This document shows, one piece after another, positions 22,890 to 31,971 of a DNA stretch of 64,000 nucleotides. Origin of the DNA: an uncultured Bacteroidia bacterium (lineage in GTDB: Bacteria > Bacteroidota > Bacteroidia > Bacteroidales > ML635J-15). Made by a program: the position numbers and the translations under genes. The stretch lies in NCBI GenBank assembly GCA_902791865.1, contig CADAXK010000006.1, forward strand, positions 62,001 through 126,000. Direction: 5' to 3'. The stretch's first letter is position 1. Each line of letters opens with the position of its first letter. Under the pieces are notes generated by a model. The model saw only the letters and a list, made by a program, of their open reading frames with translations. It did no database searches and had not been told where the DNA came from.

Positions 22890-23984
22890 ATGAAAGTAAA
22901 AGAATTAGTATCCGAACTTGAGCGTTTTGCTCCGCCGAGCCTGCAGGAAAGCTACGACAATGCAGGGTTGAATGTCGGTTTCCCCGATGCGGAAATCAAT
23001 GGCGTACTTATCTGCATAGATATTATTCCGGAGGTTGTTGACGAGGCAATTGCCAAGGGCTGCAATATGATTGTTTCGCACCATCCGCTGATATTTCCGA
23101 ATATCAAGAGGATTACTGGCGGCAACAATGTGGAGAAGTCGATAATCAAGGCTTTGCAGAACAATATTTCAATTTATTGCGGACATACCAACTTCGACAA
23201 GGCGCAGAACGGTGTAAGCATGAAAATGTGCGAAAAGCTTGGTTTGAAAAAATGCTCCGTAATTGATGCTGAAAAGCATTTGCTTCGCAAAATTGCCGTT
23301 TATGTGCCCGAATCCCATGCCGATGAAGTGCGTAATGCAATGTTTTCGGCTGGAGCAGGAACTATAGGCGATTATGACGAGTGCAGTTTCAACGTGAACG
23401 GTACTGGCACTTTTCGCGCTGGCGAAAACTGCAACCCGTTTGTAGGTGAAATCGGCGAACAGCATCGCGAAGCCGAGGTGAAGATAGAGGTCGTTTGTCC
23501 GTCGTACTTACAGACGAAGGTCGTGTCGGCAATGCTCAAGGTTCACCCGTACGAAGAACCTGCATTCGATATATATCAGATTGAAAACCAATGGGATCAA
23601 GTTGGGTTGGGTGCTATTGGCGAGTTGGCGGAAGAAATTACCGAGGACGAGTTGCTTGAAACCGTAAAGCAGACATTCAAGGTTGGCAATATTCGTCATA
23701 GCGCGAAGACTGGCAGGGAAATCCGTCGCGTAGCCGTTTGCGGAGGAAGCGGAGCATCGTATATTCGCACGGCAATAGCCATGAAAGCAGACGCTTACAT
23801 TACAGCCGACATCAAGTATCACGATTGGTTCCTTGCCGAGGGAAAAATTCTTTTGCTTGACATCGGTCACTACGAAAGCGAACAGTTCACAAAGGAAATT
23901 TTTTACGACGTTATTGTGAAAACTGGCAATAACATTCCAACTTACTTTTCTGATATAAACACCAATCCGATAAATAATTACTGA
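22890..23984 (+). CDS. Nif3-like dinuclear metal-centre protein
   Basis: 364 residues. Residues 1-130 and 240-364 match the two halves of the Nif3/YbgI fold, with MIVSHHPLIF (metal His pair), IYCGHTNFDKAQNG and the C-terminal ADIKYHDWFLAEGKILLLDIGHYESE. The middle part (about 130-235, AVYVPESHADEVRNAMFSAG ... VHPYEEPAFDIY) is the CutA-like insertion found in the longer form of the family. The family forms hexamers with a two-metal site, and its physiological reaction is not settled; GTP cyclohydrolase-like activity has been proposed. Length and motifs are normal. Confidence 0.92.
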   Translation: MKVKELVSELERFAPPSLQESYDNAGLNVGFPDAEINGVLICIDIIPEVVDEAIAKGCNMIVSHHPLIFPNIKRITGGNNVEKSIIKALQNNISIYCGHTNFDKAQNGVSMKMCEKLGLKKCSVIDAEKHLLRKIAVYVPESHADEVRNAMFSAGAGTIGDYDECSFNVNGTGTFRAGENCNPFVGEIGEQHREAEVKIEVVCPSYLQTKVVSAMLKVHPYEEPAFDIYQIENQWDQVGLGAIGELAEEITEDELLETVKQTFKVGNIRHSAKTGREIRRVAVCGGSGASYIRTAIAMKADAYITADIKYHDWFLAEGKILLLDIGHYESEQFTKEIFYDVIVKTGNNIPTYFSDINTNPINNY

Positions 23985-24003
23985 AATCATAAAACATCAA
24001 AAC

Positions 24004-26313
24004 ATGAAGAATCTAGTTTGGTCAATATTACTTGCTTTTTTGCCTCTGCTGACTTTTGCACAGCATGACTACGAAGGTCTTATCGATGTAAAACACTACA
24101 CAATTGACCTCGACATCAGCGATTTCATAGGAAAGACCATTTCGGGAAAAACGATTCTAAACCTCGCCACTACCGAGGACAATGTTTCAACAATTTACCT
24201 TTATCTGCTTAGGCTGAATATTGATTCAATAGTATGCAACGACTACGGCATTTCATCGTTTTCGTACAACGATTCCATAATAACCATAAACTTTGAAACT
24301 GCACCGACAGCCGACCAGCCATTCGACCTTGATGTATATTATCATGGTGCACCGCAGAAGGATCCATCGGGATGGGGAGGATTCTATTTCTCTGGAGATT
24401 ATGCATTTAATATGGGATGTGGTTTTCAGGATGTGCCTCACAACTACGGTCGCGTGTGGTTCCCTTGCAACGACAACTTTACGGACAAGGCAAAATATAC
24501 GACAATCATCACAACGCAGTCGGAAAACACCGCCATTTCGAGCGGAGAACTTAATGAAATACAAATAGATGAAGAGACCGGCAAAAAAACCTACTACTGG
24601 AATCTGACACAGGAAGTGCCAACATATCTACAATCGGTAGCAGTAGGACCATATTATCACCATCATCATGTATATCATGGCATTTCGCGCGATATTCCTG
24701 TTGACATCTACGGCTATCCTACCGACAGCGCAAAGATTGCTGGGTCGTTCTACCGCCTCGATACAACATTGCGTGTTTACGAAAACTTGTTCGGCGAATA
24801 CCCTTGGCAACGCATTGGTTATGTGCTTGTTAACTTCTCAGCAGGTGCTATGGAACATGTAGGTAACATTTCTATTGGACGTACATTTGTAACATCAGGA
24901 CCTGGGGTTTACGAAACATTATACTACCACGAACTTTCGCATCATTGGTTTGGCGATTTGGTAACTTGCGCCACTGCCGAAGACATGTGGCTCAACGAAG
25001 GCTGGGCAACCTACTGCGAAACCATCTGGAAGGAATTCGTCTGCGGAGCCAATGATGGTCGCACATACCGCCACAATGCTCACTACAAGGTGCTTACAAA
25101 AACATATAGGGACGATGGCTATTACCCGCTAACACCATTCCCCGTTGAAAACACCTATTCATCAACAGTTTACGACAAAGGAGCATCCGTAGTTCATACT
25201 TTGCGCCATTATTTGGGCGATGATGTTTTCTTTGAAACAATCAGAGCCTACCTTGCTGAATTTTCGTACAAAAACGCTACATCATACCAATTCCGCGATT
25301 TCCTTACCCAACATACAGGCATCAACATGACACCGTTCTTCGACTCATGGGTTTTCACAAAGGGATTTCCGCACTATTCTATTGATTCAACCATTGTTAC
25401 TCCAAACGGCAATAATTATGATGTTACAGTTTATATCCGTCAGAAAATGCTTGAACGCGAGAATTTTACCAATGCAAATAGGATAGAAATTACATTCATG
25501 AAATCGGACTTTACTACCGAAACAAAAGTGCTTGAATTCTCGGGAGAAACAGGCAGCCAAACATTTACCATTCCATTTGAACCTGCACTTGTAATGTGCG
25601 ACTACTACGAGCATACTTCCGATGCGACTGTTGACGATGCGGTATTTGTCGATACAGTTATGAACGTAACTTTCTTGAAAACAGATTGTTCGATGGTAGT
25701 TTCTGAAATTGATGGCGAGGCAATGGTGCGTACCACATGCAACTTTGTTGCTCCCGACAATTTCATTGAACCAGTTGAAGGTCTGGAGATTGTACCTAGC
25801 AGATATTGGCTTGTAGAAAGTCTGCGACCTTCTGTCTTTTCAGCACAGATGAAGATTTCGTTCAACAGCATGGATGCAGCAGGATGGGAAAATGCACATA
25901 TTTCTAATTCGGACCTTGATTCAATAGCATTGGTTTATCGTCGCGACAGGTCGGAAAACTGGCAAGTAATACCAGCTCAATACAGTAAGGGCATGCAGCG
26001 TTTTACGATTGATAATTTTGCCGATGGCGAATATGCACTTGCCATCCGCAACGGATACAATGGTATTCGCAAACTCAACGAATCATCGTTCTCTGTATTT
26101 CCTAACCCCACCAATGAAATCATAAACATCTCATTCGGTTCGGTTTTCAACGGCAATGTTGCTATCGTCGACATGAACGGGAAGGAATTGTTGCACAAGA
26201 AAGTAAAAGCTTCCGATGTGGAACTGAACCTCAAGCATCTCTCTGCGGGAACATACATTGTCGTTGTCCGCGACAAAAACGGAATGGCTAGCAAGAAGAT
26301 AGAAGTGAAATAG
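24004..26313 (+). CDS. Secreted M1-family metallopeptidase with type IX sorting domain
   Basis: 769 residues, beginning with the signal peptide MKNLVWSILLAFLPLLTFAQ. The N-terminal beta domain is followed by GAMEHVG (291-297, the exopeptidase motif, with His in place of the usual Asn) and the gluzincin site HELSHHWFGD (H309, E310, H313) with the third ligand E332 in NEGWA. M1 enzymes remove N-terminal amino acids from peptides. The C-terminus (SVFPNPTNEI ... GTYIVVVRDKNG ... KKIEVK) is a type A sorting domain, so the enzyme is carried to the cell surface or released by type IX secretion. Likely a scavenging aminopeptidase. Confidence 0.93.
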   Translation: MKNLVWSILLAFLPLLTFAQHDYEGLIDVKHYTIDLDISDFIGKTISGKTILNLATTEDNVSTIYLYLLRLNIDSIVCNDYGISSFSYNDSIITINFETAPTADQPFDLDVYYHGAPQKDPSGWGGFYFSGDYAFNMGCGFQDVPHNYGRVWFPCNDNFTDKAKYTTIITTQSENTAISSGELNEIQIDEETGKKTYYWNLTQEVPTYLQSVAVGPYYHHHHVYHGISRDIPVDIYGYPTDSAKIAGSFYRLDTTLRVYENLFGEYPWQRIGYVLVNFSAGAMEHVGNISIGRTFVTSGPGVYETLYYHELSHHWFGDLVTCATAEDMWLNEGWATYCETIWKEFVCGANDGRTYRHNAHYKVLTKTYRDDGYYPLTPFPVENTYSSTVYDKGASVVHTLRHYLGDDVFFETIRAYLAEFSYKNATSYQFRDFLTQHTGINMTPFFDSWVFTKGFPHYSIDSTIVTPNGNNYDVTVYIRQKMLERENFTNANRIEITFMKSDFTTETKVLEFSGETGSQTFTIPFEPALVMCDYYEHTSDATVDDAVFVDTVMNVTFLKTDCSMVVSEIDGEAMVRTTCNFVAPDNFIEPVEGLEIVPSRYWLVESLRPSVFSAQMKISFNSMDAAGWENAHISNSDLDSIALVYRRDRSENWQVIPAQYSKGMQRFTIDNFADGEYALAIRNGYNGIRKLNESSFSVFPNPTNEIINISFGSVFNGNVAIVDMNGKELLHKKVKASDVELNLKHLSAGTYIVVVRDKNGMASKKIEVK

Positions 26314-26369
26314 ACATTAATTTCTTCGAAACCGATAAATAATGTAACTTTGCGACAAATTTCATTAGA

Positions 26370-27017
26370 ATGAAAAACAAAAAGGTAATAGTCCCAATTA
26401 TAATAATACTCGGCGTATTGCTCATTGACCAGATACTTAAGATATGGGTTAAAACGCACATGGTAATCGGCGAGGAAGTTCATATTTTCGGAGACCGAGT
26501 GATGCTTAAATTCGTTGAGAATCCAGGCATGGCATTCGGAATGGAATTCGGTGGCAACTGGGGCAAACTCGCACTTAGCATATTCCGGATACTGGCAGTT
26601 GGCGGACTTATCTGGTACTTGGTGACATTAATCCGCAAAGGAAGCAACCTATTTGTCATTTCCTGCATTTCGCTAATCATAGCAGGCGCGGCAGGAAACC
26701 TAATCGACTGCGCTTTCTACGGACTTATTTTCAACGAAAGTTTTGGCGAAGTGGCACAAATGTTCCCTGATGGTGGCGGATATGCTGGATTTCTTGCAGG
26801 AAATGTTGTCGATATGTTCTACTGTCCCGTAATAAACACTACGCTTCCCGATGGATTTCCAATATGGGGTGGAGAGCATATTATCTTTTTCCGACCAATA
26901 TTCAATGTAGCCGACTCAGCAATCACAATTTCGGTATTCATTATGATTATCTTCTACAAGAAACTCATGCCAAAGAAGGAAGAAAAAGTGGCTACTGAAA
27001 CTGCCGGCGAAAAGTAA
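26370..27017 (+). CDS. lspA: Lipoprotein signal peptidase LspA
   Basis: 215 residues with four membrane helices (near 7-24, 66-86, 94-112 and 184-203). The catalytic Asp pair is D148 (NVVDMF) and D182 (FNVADSAIT), and the conserved GNLID segment is at 110-113. It cleaves the signal peptide of diacylated prolipoproteins in the inner membrane. It is longer than E. coli LspA because of an insertion after the third helix, usual in Bacteroidota. TAACTTTG at 26345-26352 is a likely -7 element. The aminotransferase gene starts 2 bases after its stop. Confidence 0.95.
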   Translation: MKNKKVIVPIIIILGVLLIDQILKIWVKTHMVIGEEVHIFGDRVMLKFVENPGMAFGMEFGGNWGKLALSIFRILAVGGLIWYLVTLIRKGSNLFVISCISLIIAGAAGNLIDCAFYGLIFNESFGEVAQMFPDGGGYAGFLAGNVVDMFYCPVINTTLPDGFPIWGGEHIIFFRPIFNVADSAITISVFIMIIFYKKLMPKKEEKVATETAGEK

Positions 27018-27019
27018 AA

Positions 27020-28111
27020 ATGAAAGTCCCATTCTTCAGATACGACTGGTTTTTCAAAGAAAACCGCGATAAAATGATGGCGGAACTCGATGCCATAATG
27101 TCGTCGGGGCAGTATGTAAATGGAGAATATACCAGAAAATTAGAGCAAAAACTTGCCGAAATATGCGATAGGAAGCATGCCGTAGCAACGGGTTCTTGCA
27201 CAGATGCTTTGTTTTTTGCCTTGCAAACCGTCGGCATAAAGCAAGGCGATGAAGTAATACTTCCGCCATTTTCGTTTGTGGCTACTTTGGATTCGGTACT
27301 GCGTTGCGGAGCCACTCCAGTATTCGTTGACATCTCGGCAGAACATTTCATGCTTGACATTGATAGTCTTGAAAAAGCAGTTACACCACGCACAAAAGCA
27401 ATTGTCCTTGTACAGCTTTTCGGGAACCGCCATCCACAGCAGGAACAAATCCGCAATATTGCCCAAAGACATGGCATTCCTATCATAGAAGATGCTGCAC
27501 AGGCTCTTGGAGTAAAACCAGCAGGGAAAATCGGCAACCTAAGTTGTATCAGCTTCGATCCGACAAAAATAGTATCGGCATACGGAACTGGCGGAGCAGT
27601 CCTTACAGATGATGAAGCTGAATATTCAATGCTGAAAAAACTTGTAAACCACGGCTTTGAAAATGGGATTCCACAGATTGCAGGATACAACAGCAAGATT
27701 TCGGAAACACAGGCGGCAATGTTGCTAGCACAAATAGAAAAACTGCCACAGACAATTTCAAGGATGACAGCAGTTGCAAATAGTTACTATTCTTTGCTAG
27801 ATGGAATCGAAGGAATAGCACTGCCTCAACATTGCCCCTACTCCAGCTTCCACAAGTTTGTAATTCAAGCAGAAAAGCGTGATGAACTCCGTATTTTCTT
27901 GAAAGAAAATGGTATAGAAACAAAAATTCATTATCACACTCTCCTATCAGAACAGAAAATATTGGATGAAAGAAAATACTTAAAACATGACCTCAGCAAT
28001 GCTCAAAAGGTCACAAAAAAAGTTCTCAGCCTCCCAATATGGCCTAGCATAAGTGAAGCTGAGACTTTATATGTATGCGAGTGTATAAAAAGGTTCTACG
28101 CCTTATCCTAG
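27020..28111 (+). CDS. DegT/DnrJ/EryC1/StrS-type sugar aminotransferase
   Basis: 363 residues with the fold-type I PLP signature of this family: GSGQYVNGEYTRKLE-like N-terminus, ATGSCTDALFFAL (phosphate contacts), EDAAQALGV, and SFDPTKIVSAYGTGG with the PLP lysine in the PTK motif (about residue 184). Such enzymes transfer an amino group to a nucleotide-linked keto sugar for surface glycans. No glycan gene cluster surrounds it here, though a nucleotide-sugar dehydratase lies at 52985. Its 3' end overlaps the convergent yqeY gene by 9 bases. Confidence 0.9.
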   Translation: MKVPFFRYDWFFKENRDKMMAELDAIMSSGQYVNGEYTRKLEQKLAEICDRKHAVATGSCTDALFFALQTVGIKQGDEVILPPFSFVATLDSVLRCGATPVFVDISAEHFMLDIDSLEKAVTPRTKAIVLVQLFGNRHPQQEQIRNIAQRHGIPIIEDAAQALGVKPAGKIGNLSCISFDPTKIVSAYGTGGAVLTDDEAEYSMLKKLVNHGFENGIPQIAGYNSKISETQAAMLLAQIEKLPQTISRMTAVANSYYSLLDGIEGIALPQHCPYSSFHKFVIQAEKRDELRIFLKENGIETKIHYHTLLSEQKILDERKYLKHDLSNAQKVTKKVLSLPIWPSISEAETLYVCECIKRFYALS

Positions 28112-28549
28112 CATAGCCTTCACTATTCCCGATAGCGTCTTGTTATCGGTCTGTCCGGCTAGCTTAGCACTTGCAGCACCCATAACCTTACCCATGTCCT
28201 TGATTGTGCTTGCGCCAGTTTCCTTAATAATCTCTGCGACAACTGCCTTCACCTCGTCCTCAGAAAGTTGCTTTGGAAGATAACCAGCAATTACTTCTGC
28301 CTGAGCGAGTTCCTTATCGGCAAGGTCGGGACGGTTCTGCGACTTGTACAAGTCAGCAGTTTCTCTGCGCTGCTTAACTAATTTTTGGATTATCTGCATC
28401 TCCTTGTCGGGAGTAAGTTCTGCATTGCCAGCATCAGTCTTAGCCAGCAAAAAAGCAGCCTTAACGGCACGCAAACCTTCAAGGCGTTCCTTTTCACGCG
28501 CAAGCATCGCCTTCTTTATATCTTCGTTTACCTGTTCAAATATACTCAT
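28103..28549 (-). CDS. yqeY: YqeY-family protein (GatB/YqeY domain)
   Basis: 148 residues from MSIFEQVNEDIKKAML, the family's usual start and length. Key segments are KERLEGLRAVKAAF, LVKQRRETADLYKSQNRPDLA, AQAEVIAGYLPKQLSE and GKVMGAASAKLAG, typical of YqeY. The domain resembles the tail of the GatB amidotransferase subunit, suggesting binding to tRNA-like structures, but the role is not known. It lies 19 bases after ftsZ at the end of the division cluster. It converges with the aminotransferase gene so closely that the last codons overlap. Confidence 0.93.
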   Translation of the reverse strand: MSIFEQVNEDIKKAMLAREKERLEGLRAVKAAFLLAKTDAGNAELTPDKEMQIIQKLVKQRRETADLYKSQNRPDLADKELAQAEVIAGYLPKQLSEDEVKAVVAEIIKETGASTIKDMGKVMGAASAKLAGQTDNKTLSGIVKAMLG

Positions 28550-28568
28550 ATTCAAATATTTATAATTG

Positions 28569-29837
28569 TTATTTATTCTTGTTTCTCCTATCAAGTGCGG
28601 TCTCTGCCTCAAGACTTTCAAGATAGTCGTCTTCGTTGAGTTTATCCAAATCCTTCATGTGGGCGAACTCACTGGCCGACCTAATCTCGGCTGGATTAAG
28701 CACAACATCATTCATAGGCAAAGGTTTGCCAAACTCTATCGATGTAACCTCTGGAGGTGTCTCCATTGGTTTTTCCTCGTAACTGAATCCAGTTGCAATT
28801 ACAGTTGTACGAATGCAATCACTGAGAGTATCATCGTAACAAGTACCCCAAATAACATTGGTACCCTGTCCTGCCACCTTTTGCAGATGCTTGGTAATAC
28901 GACCAAATTCCCTCATTGTCAACTCATTTTGTCCCTTAGGAGTAGTTATGTTGAGCAATATGTTTTTAGCACCCTTTATGTCGTTATCGTGCAACAACGG
29001 AGAGTCGAGAGCTTCGGAAATTGCCTTAATGTCCCTGTCTTCGCCAGATGCTTCAGCCGAACCGAGAAGAGCGACACCGCTATCCTTCATTACAGAATTT
29101 ACATCGCGGAAGTCAACATTTACATGTCCATGCCTTGTAATAATCTCGGCAATACCCTTTGTTGCCGTAACGACGACTTCATCAGCTTTCTGGAATGCAT
29201 TTGAGAACGAACAGTCATCAAATTCAATCAGCTTATCATCGTTAATCACGAGCAATGCATCAACAGACTGGCGCATCTTCATGACGCCTTCGTTAGCCTG
29301 ATTTATACGTTGTGTACCTTCGGTAGAAAATGGCACGGTAACTACGCCTATTGTAAGCATTCCCTTGTCCTTGGCAGCCTTTGCAATTACAGGAGCAGCA
29401 CCAGTTCCTGTTCCACCGCCCATACCTGCTGTAACAAAGACCATCTTTGTAGTTTCGGTAAACAATTCCTCGACTTCGGGCAAGTCTTCCTTGGCGGCAT
29501 CTTCGCCTACCTTAGGATCGTTGCCAGCACCCAGACCGCCAGTCAATCTCTTGCCTAGCTGTATCTTTATAGGCGCAAGGCTATCGTTTAATGCCTGCTT
29601 ATCGGTATTGCATACGACAAGGTCAACACCAACGATGCCCGACCTTGCAAGTTGGTTAACGGCATTGCTACCACCACCGCCTACACCGATTACCTTTATT
29701 ATAGTATGAACATCATCGAGATTATTTGCTCCTGCCGAGACATCATCGACATTAGTCACCTGCTTTGCAGAAGTTGCGTGAACGGCGGCATCTGTAGCCG
29801 AAACGCACTGAAACTCATCGTTATATTTATAGTCCAT
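28569..29837 (-). CDS. ftsZ: Cell division protein FtsZ
   Basis: 422 residues. The GTP-binding signature GGGTGTGAAP is near residue 140, with GVGGGGSNAVNQ near 50 and the T7 loop VDFRDVNSVM near 245. FtsZ polymerises with GTP into the division ring under the membrane. An N-terminal extension of about 40 residues precedes the core, as in other Bacteroidota. The tail after residue 355 is acidic and lacks the canonical C-terminal PxFL-type peptide as I read it, ending in LDRRNKNK. It is 21 bases after ftsA. Confidence 0.97.
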   Translation of the reverse strand: MDYKYNDEFQCVSATDAAVHATSAKQVTNVDDVSAGANNLDDVHTIIKVIGVGGGGSNAVNQLARSGIVGVDLVVCNTDKQALNDSLAPIKIQLGKRLTGGLGAGNDPKVGEDAAKEDLPEVEELFTETTKMVFVTAGMGGGTGTGAAPVIAKAAKDKGMLTIGVVTVPFSTEGTQRINQANEGVMKMRQSVDALLVINDDKLIEFDDCSFSNAFQKADEVVVTATKGIAEIITRHGHVNVDFRDVNSVMKDSGVALLGSAEASGEDRDIKAISEALDSPLLHDNDIKGAKNILLNITTPKGQNELTMREFGRITKHLQKVAGQGTNVIWGTCYDDTLSDCIRTTVIATGFSYEEKPMETPPEVTSIEFGKPLPMNDVVLNPAEIRSASEFAHMKDLDKLNEDDYLESLEAETALDRRNKNK

Positions 29838-29858
29838 ATTTATATGCTTTAAGTTATA

Positions 29859-31175
29859 CTACTCGTCATCCTCAAGTTTGTCCATCCAGCTCTTAAACAC
29901 CGAGCCAAAAGATTTTTTAGGCTTCTGCGGCTTAGGTTCTGGCTTCTTGGGTTCGGGAACAGGCTCTGGTTCCGGCTTAGGTTCAACAGGTTGCGGAGCT
30001 GGTTTAGGTTCATTCATCACGAGTTCCTTTTTCCTAAGACCTAACTCATAGTCGTAACCCTTCATCACAAGACCTACCACTGTGGAATACTGCGGACGCT
30101 TAAGCGAATCGGCGTTAGCTCCCACTATATTCGATGTAGGACAAGCCAGACGGATATTGTTCTTCATTATGAAACTTGCAATCTGGCTGAGATTTGCTAC
30201 AAGCGAACCGCCACCAGTAATCACAATACCTGCAGGTACATTGTCGGCATAAACCGTCTCAAGCTGGAACTTTACTGCATTCAGGATTTCCTCCATGCGT
30301 GCCTGTATCAACTCCGACATTTCATTGCGCGACACATAAATGTTGCTGTTTACACGGGCAGTCTTTACCTCGATACTGACATCTGCCGATGTAATATGCA
30401 CAGCACTTCCGTACATGCATTTCATACTTTCGGCCTGCTCGTATGTAATACCGAACTTATCGCGGATGTCGCCAGTAACTGTAGCGCCACCGATAGGAAT
30501 AACGGCAGTATGTACAACTTCACCATTCTTGTAAACAGCAAGGTCGCTTGTTCCACCACCAATATCTATCAATGCAACACCTTTGCGTTTTTCTTCTTCG
30601 GTAAGCACCGCTTCGGCAGAAGCCAACGGCTCAAGGAAAACCGTACGCACATCAAGACCAGCCATATTAACGCACTTCTTGATATTGTTTACCATCATGG
30701 TCTGTCCTGTAATGACATGGAAATTGCCGATAAGGTATTCGCACTGCATGCCAATAGGATTTTCGACAATGTGACCATCAATGGAATATGACAGTAATAT
30801 TGCGTCTATGGTTTCCGAACCAGGACGTACTACATTCATTGCCATGTCCCTAAGTTCGATAAGATGCCTTTGAGTCACTGTTCCGTTAACAAGCACACGA
30901 CAAGTATTGTCGGCTGTTTTTACATACTGGCCAGCAATTCCCACATATACTTCGCTGAAATTAGCATCGTAACTTTCGCCAAGCTTGTTAAGCGATTCGG
31001 TTATAGCCTTTACAGTATCGTCAACATTTCGCACAACACCGTGCTTTATTCCGTTAGACTGTGATGCACCAAAACCCAGCACATCAATTCTACCATTACT
31101 GCACTCAGCAGCAACGGTTGCAATCTTGGTAGTACCTATATCGATTGCCGCAATTAGTTTTTTACTGTCATCCAT
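29859..31175 (-). CDS. ftsA: Cell division protein FtsA
   Basis: 438 residues of the actin-like FtsA family: AAIDIGTTKIATVAAE (phosphate 1), GVALIDIGGGTSDLAVYKNG (phosphate 2) and GIVITGGGSLVAN (adenosine). FtsA tethers FtsZ filaments to the membrane. The last 65 residues are a proline-, lysine- and glutamate-rich linker (PKPEPEPVPEPKKPEPKP) ended by a short amphipathic segment FGSVFKSWMDKLEDDE, the likely membrane-targeting helix. It overlaps ftsQ by 8 bases. Confidence 0.96.
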   Translation of the reverse strand: MDDSKKLIAAIDIGTTKIATVAAECSNGRIDVLGFGASQSNGIKHGVVRNVDDTVKAITESLNKLGESYDANFSEVYVGIAGQYVKTADNTCRVLVNGTVTQRHLIELRDMAMNVVRPGSETIDAILLSYSIDGHIVENPIGMQCEYLIGNFHVITGQTMMVNNIKKCVNMAGLDVRTVFLEPLASAEAVLTEEEKRKGVALIDIGGGTSDLAVYKNGEVVHTAVIPIGGATVTGDIRDKFGITYEQAESMKCMYGSAVHITSADVSIEVKTARVNSNIYVSRNEMSELIQARMEEILNAVKFQLETVYADNVPAGIVITGGGSLVANLSQIASFIMKNNIRLACPTSNIVGANADSLKRPQYSTVVGLVMKGYDYELGLRKKELVMNEPKPAPQPVEPKPEPEPVPEPKKPEPKPQKPKKSFGSVFKSWMDKLEDDE

Positions 31176-31971
31176 TATTGCGTCTTTTACAAATTACCTG
31201 ATTCTTAAATTTCAAATTCACAACAGAATAAGCATTCCAGCCAGTAATATCAAAACCTTCGTTATACATAGCCTCCAGCTTATCCATCTTTTTTTCGTAA
31301 TCATCGAGTCCGCCAAGCAGTATTATGTGGTTGCCAACGCGAGGTACGAGTTCAAGTTCGTTTGACTCGTTTACATATACCTGCGTTATCTGGTTGCGCC
31401 ACAGCTCATCGGACTGCAAATAATTAACGAAATTGCAAATATCATCAATATTTAATGAATTTTTATCATGGTTTACATTATAGTTATCAACAGAATCCGA
31501 TGCATAAAAGCAATCCGACCTCAAATGTCCCGACAAAACAATCATATCGGCAGAAAAATAATCGCACAACGGCATTACTTTCTTATCCCTGTCAAGATAG
31601 AACGATGCAGCATCTTCGGTAACCACCCTAATCATAGGATCGCGCTGTTTTACCTTAACGAAAACATTACCGTCAAAGTCACCGTAAACCTGAGTTTCTT
31701 CCACATATACATTCTCGTTTATAAGTTTCTCGATTTCAGCGAAATCAATTTCCGAATATTTAACTGTAGAATCGAGAATCATACCGCCTTCATTGAGCAT
31801 TTTTGCCACTACATCATTGTTTATAAAAGCATACGAATTATCGACCTCGATACTTACTCCATTGCATAGCAGCTCTTCGTACTGGCGTTTTACATATATG
31901 CTGGCAAAAACAATATATGCAGTCAACAGCACTATACCTACGATAATCTTATATGCCCTTCTAATTTTCAT
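31168..31971 (-). CDS. ftsQ: Cell division protein FtsQ
   Basis: 267 residues. A short basic cytoplasmic start (MKIRRAYK) is followed by one membrane helix (IIVGIVLLTAYIVFASIYV) and a periplasmic part, with a POTRA-like region (VEETQVYGDFDGNVFVKVKQ) and an FtsQ-type beta domain. In other bacteria FtsQ links the ring to FtsB and FtsL. The position between murC and ftsA is conserved. Sequence similarity in this family is low, so the name rests on topology and position together. Confidence 0.88.
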   Translation of the reverse strand: MKIRRAYKIIVGIVLLTAYIVFASIYVKRQYEELLCNGVSIEVDNSYAFINNDVVAKMLNEGGMILDSTVKYSEIDFAEIEKLINENVYVEETQVYGDFDGNVFVKVKQRDPMIRVVTEDAASFYLDRDKKVMPLCDYFSADMIVLSGHLRSDCFYASDSVDNYNVNHDKNSLNIDDICNFVNYLQSDELWRNQITQVYVNESNELELVPRVGNHIILLGGLDDYEKKMDKLEAMYNEGFDITGWNAYSVVNLKFKNQVICKRRNNG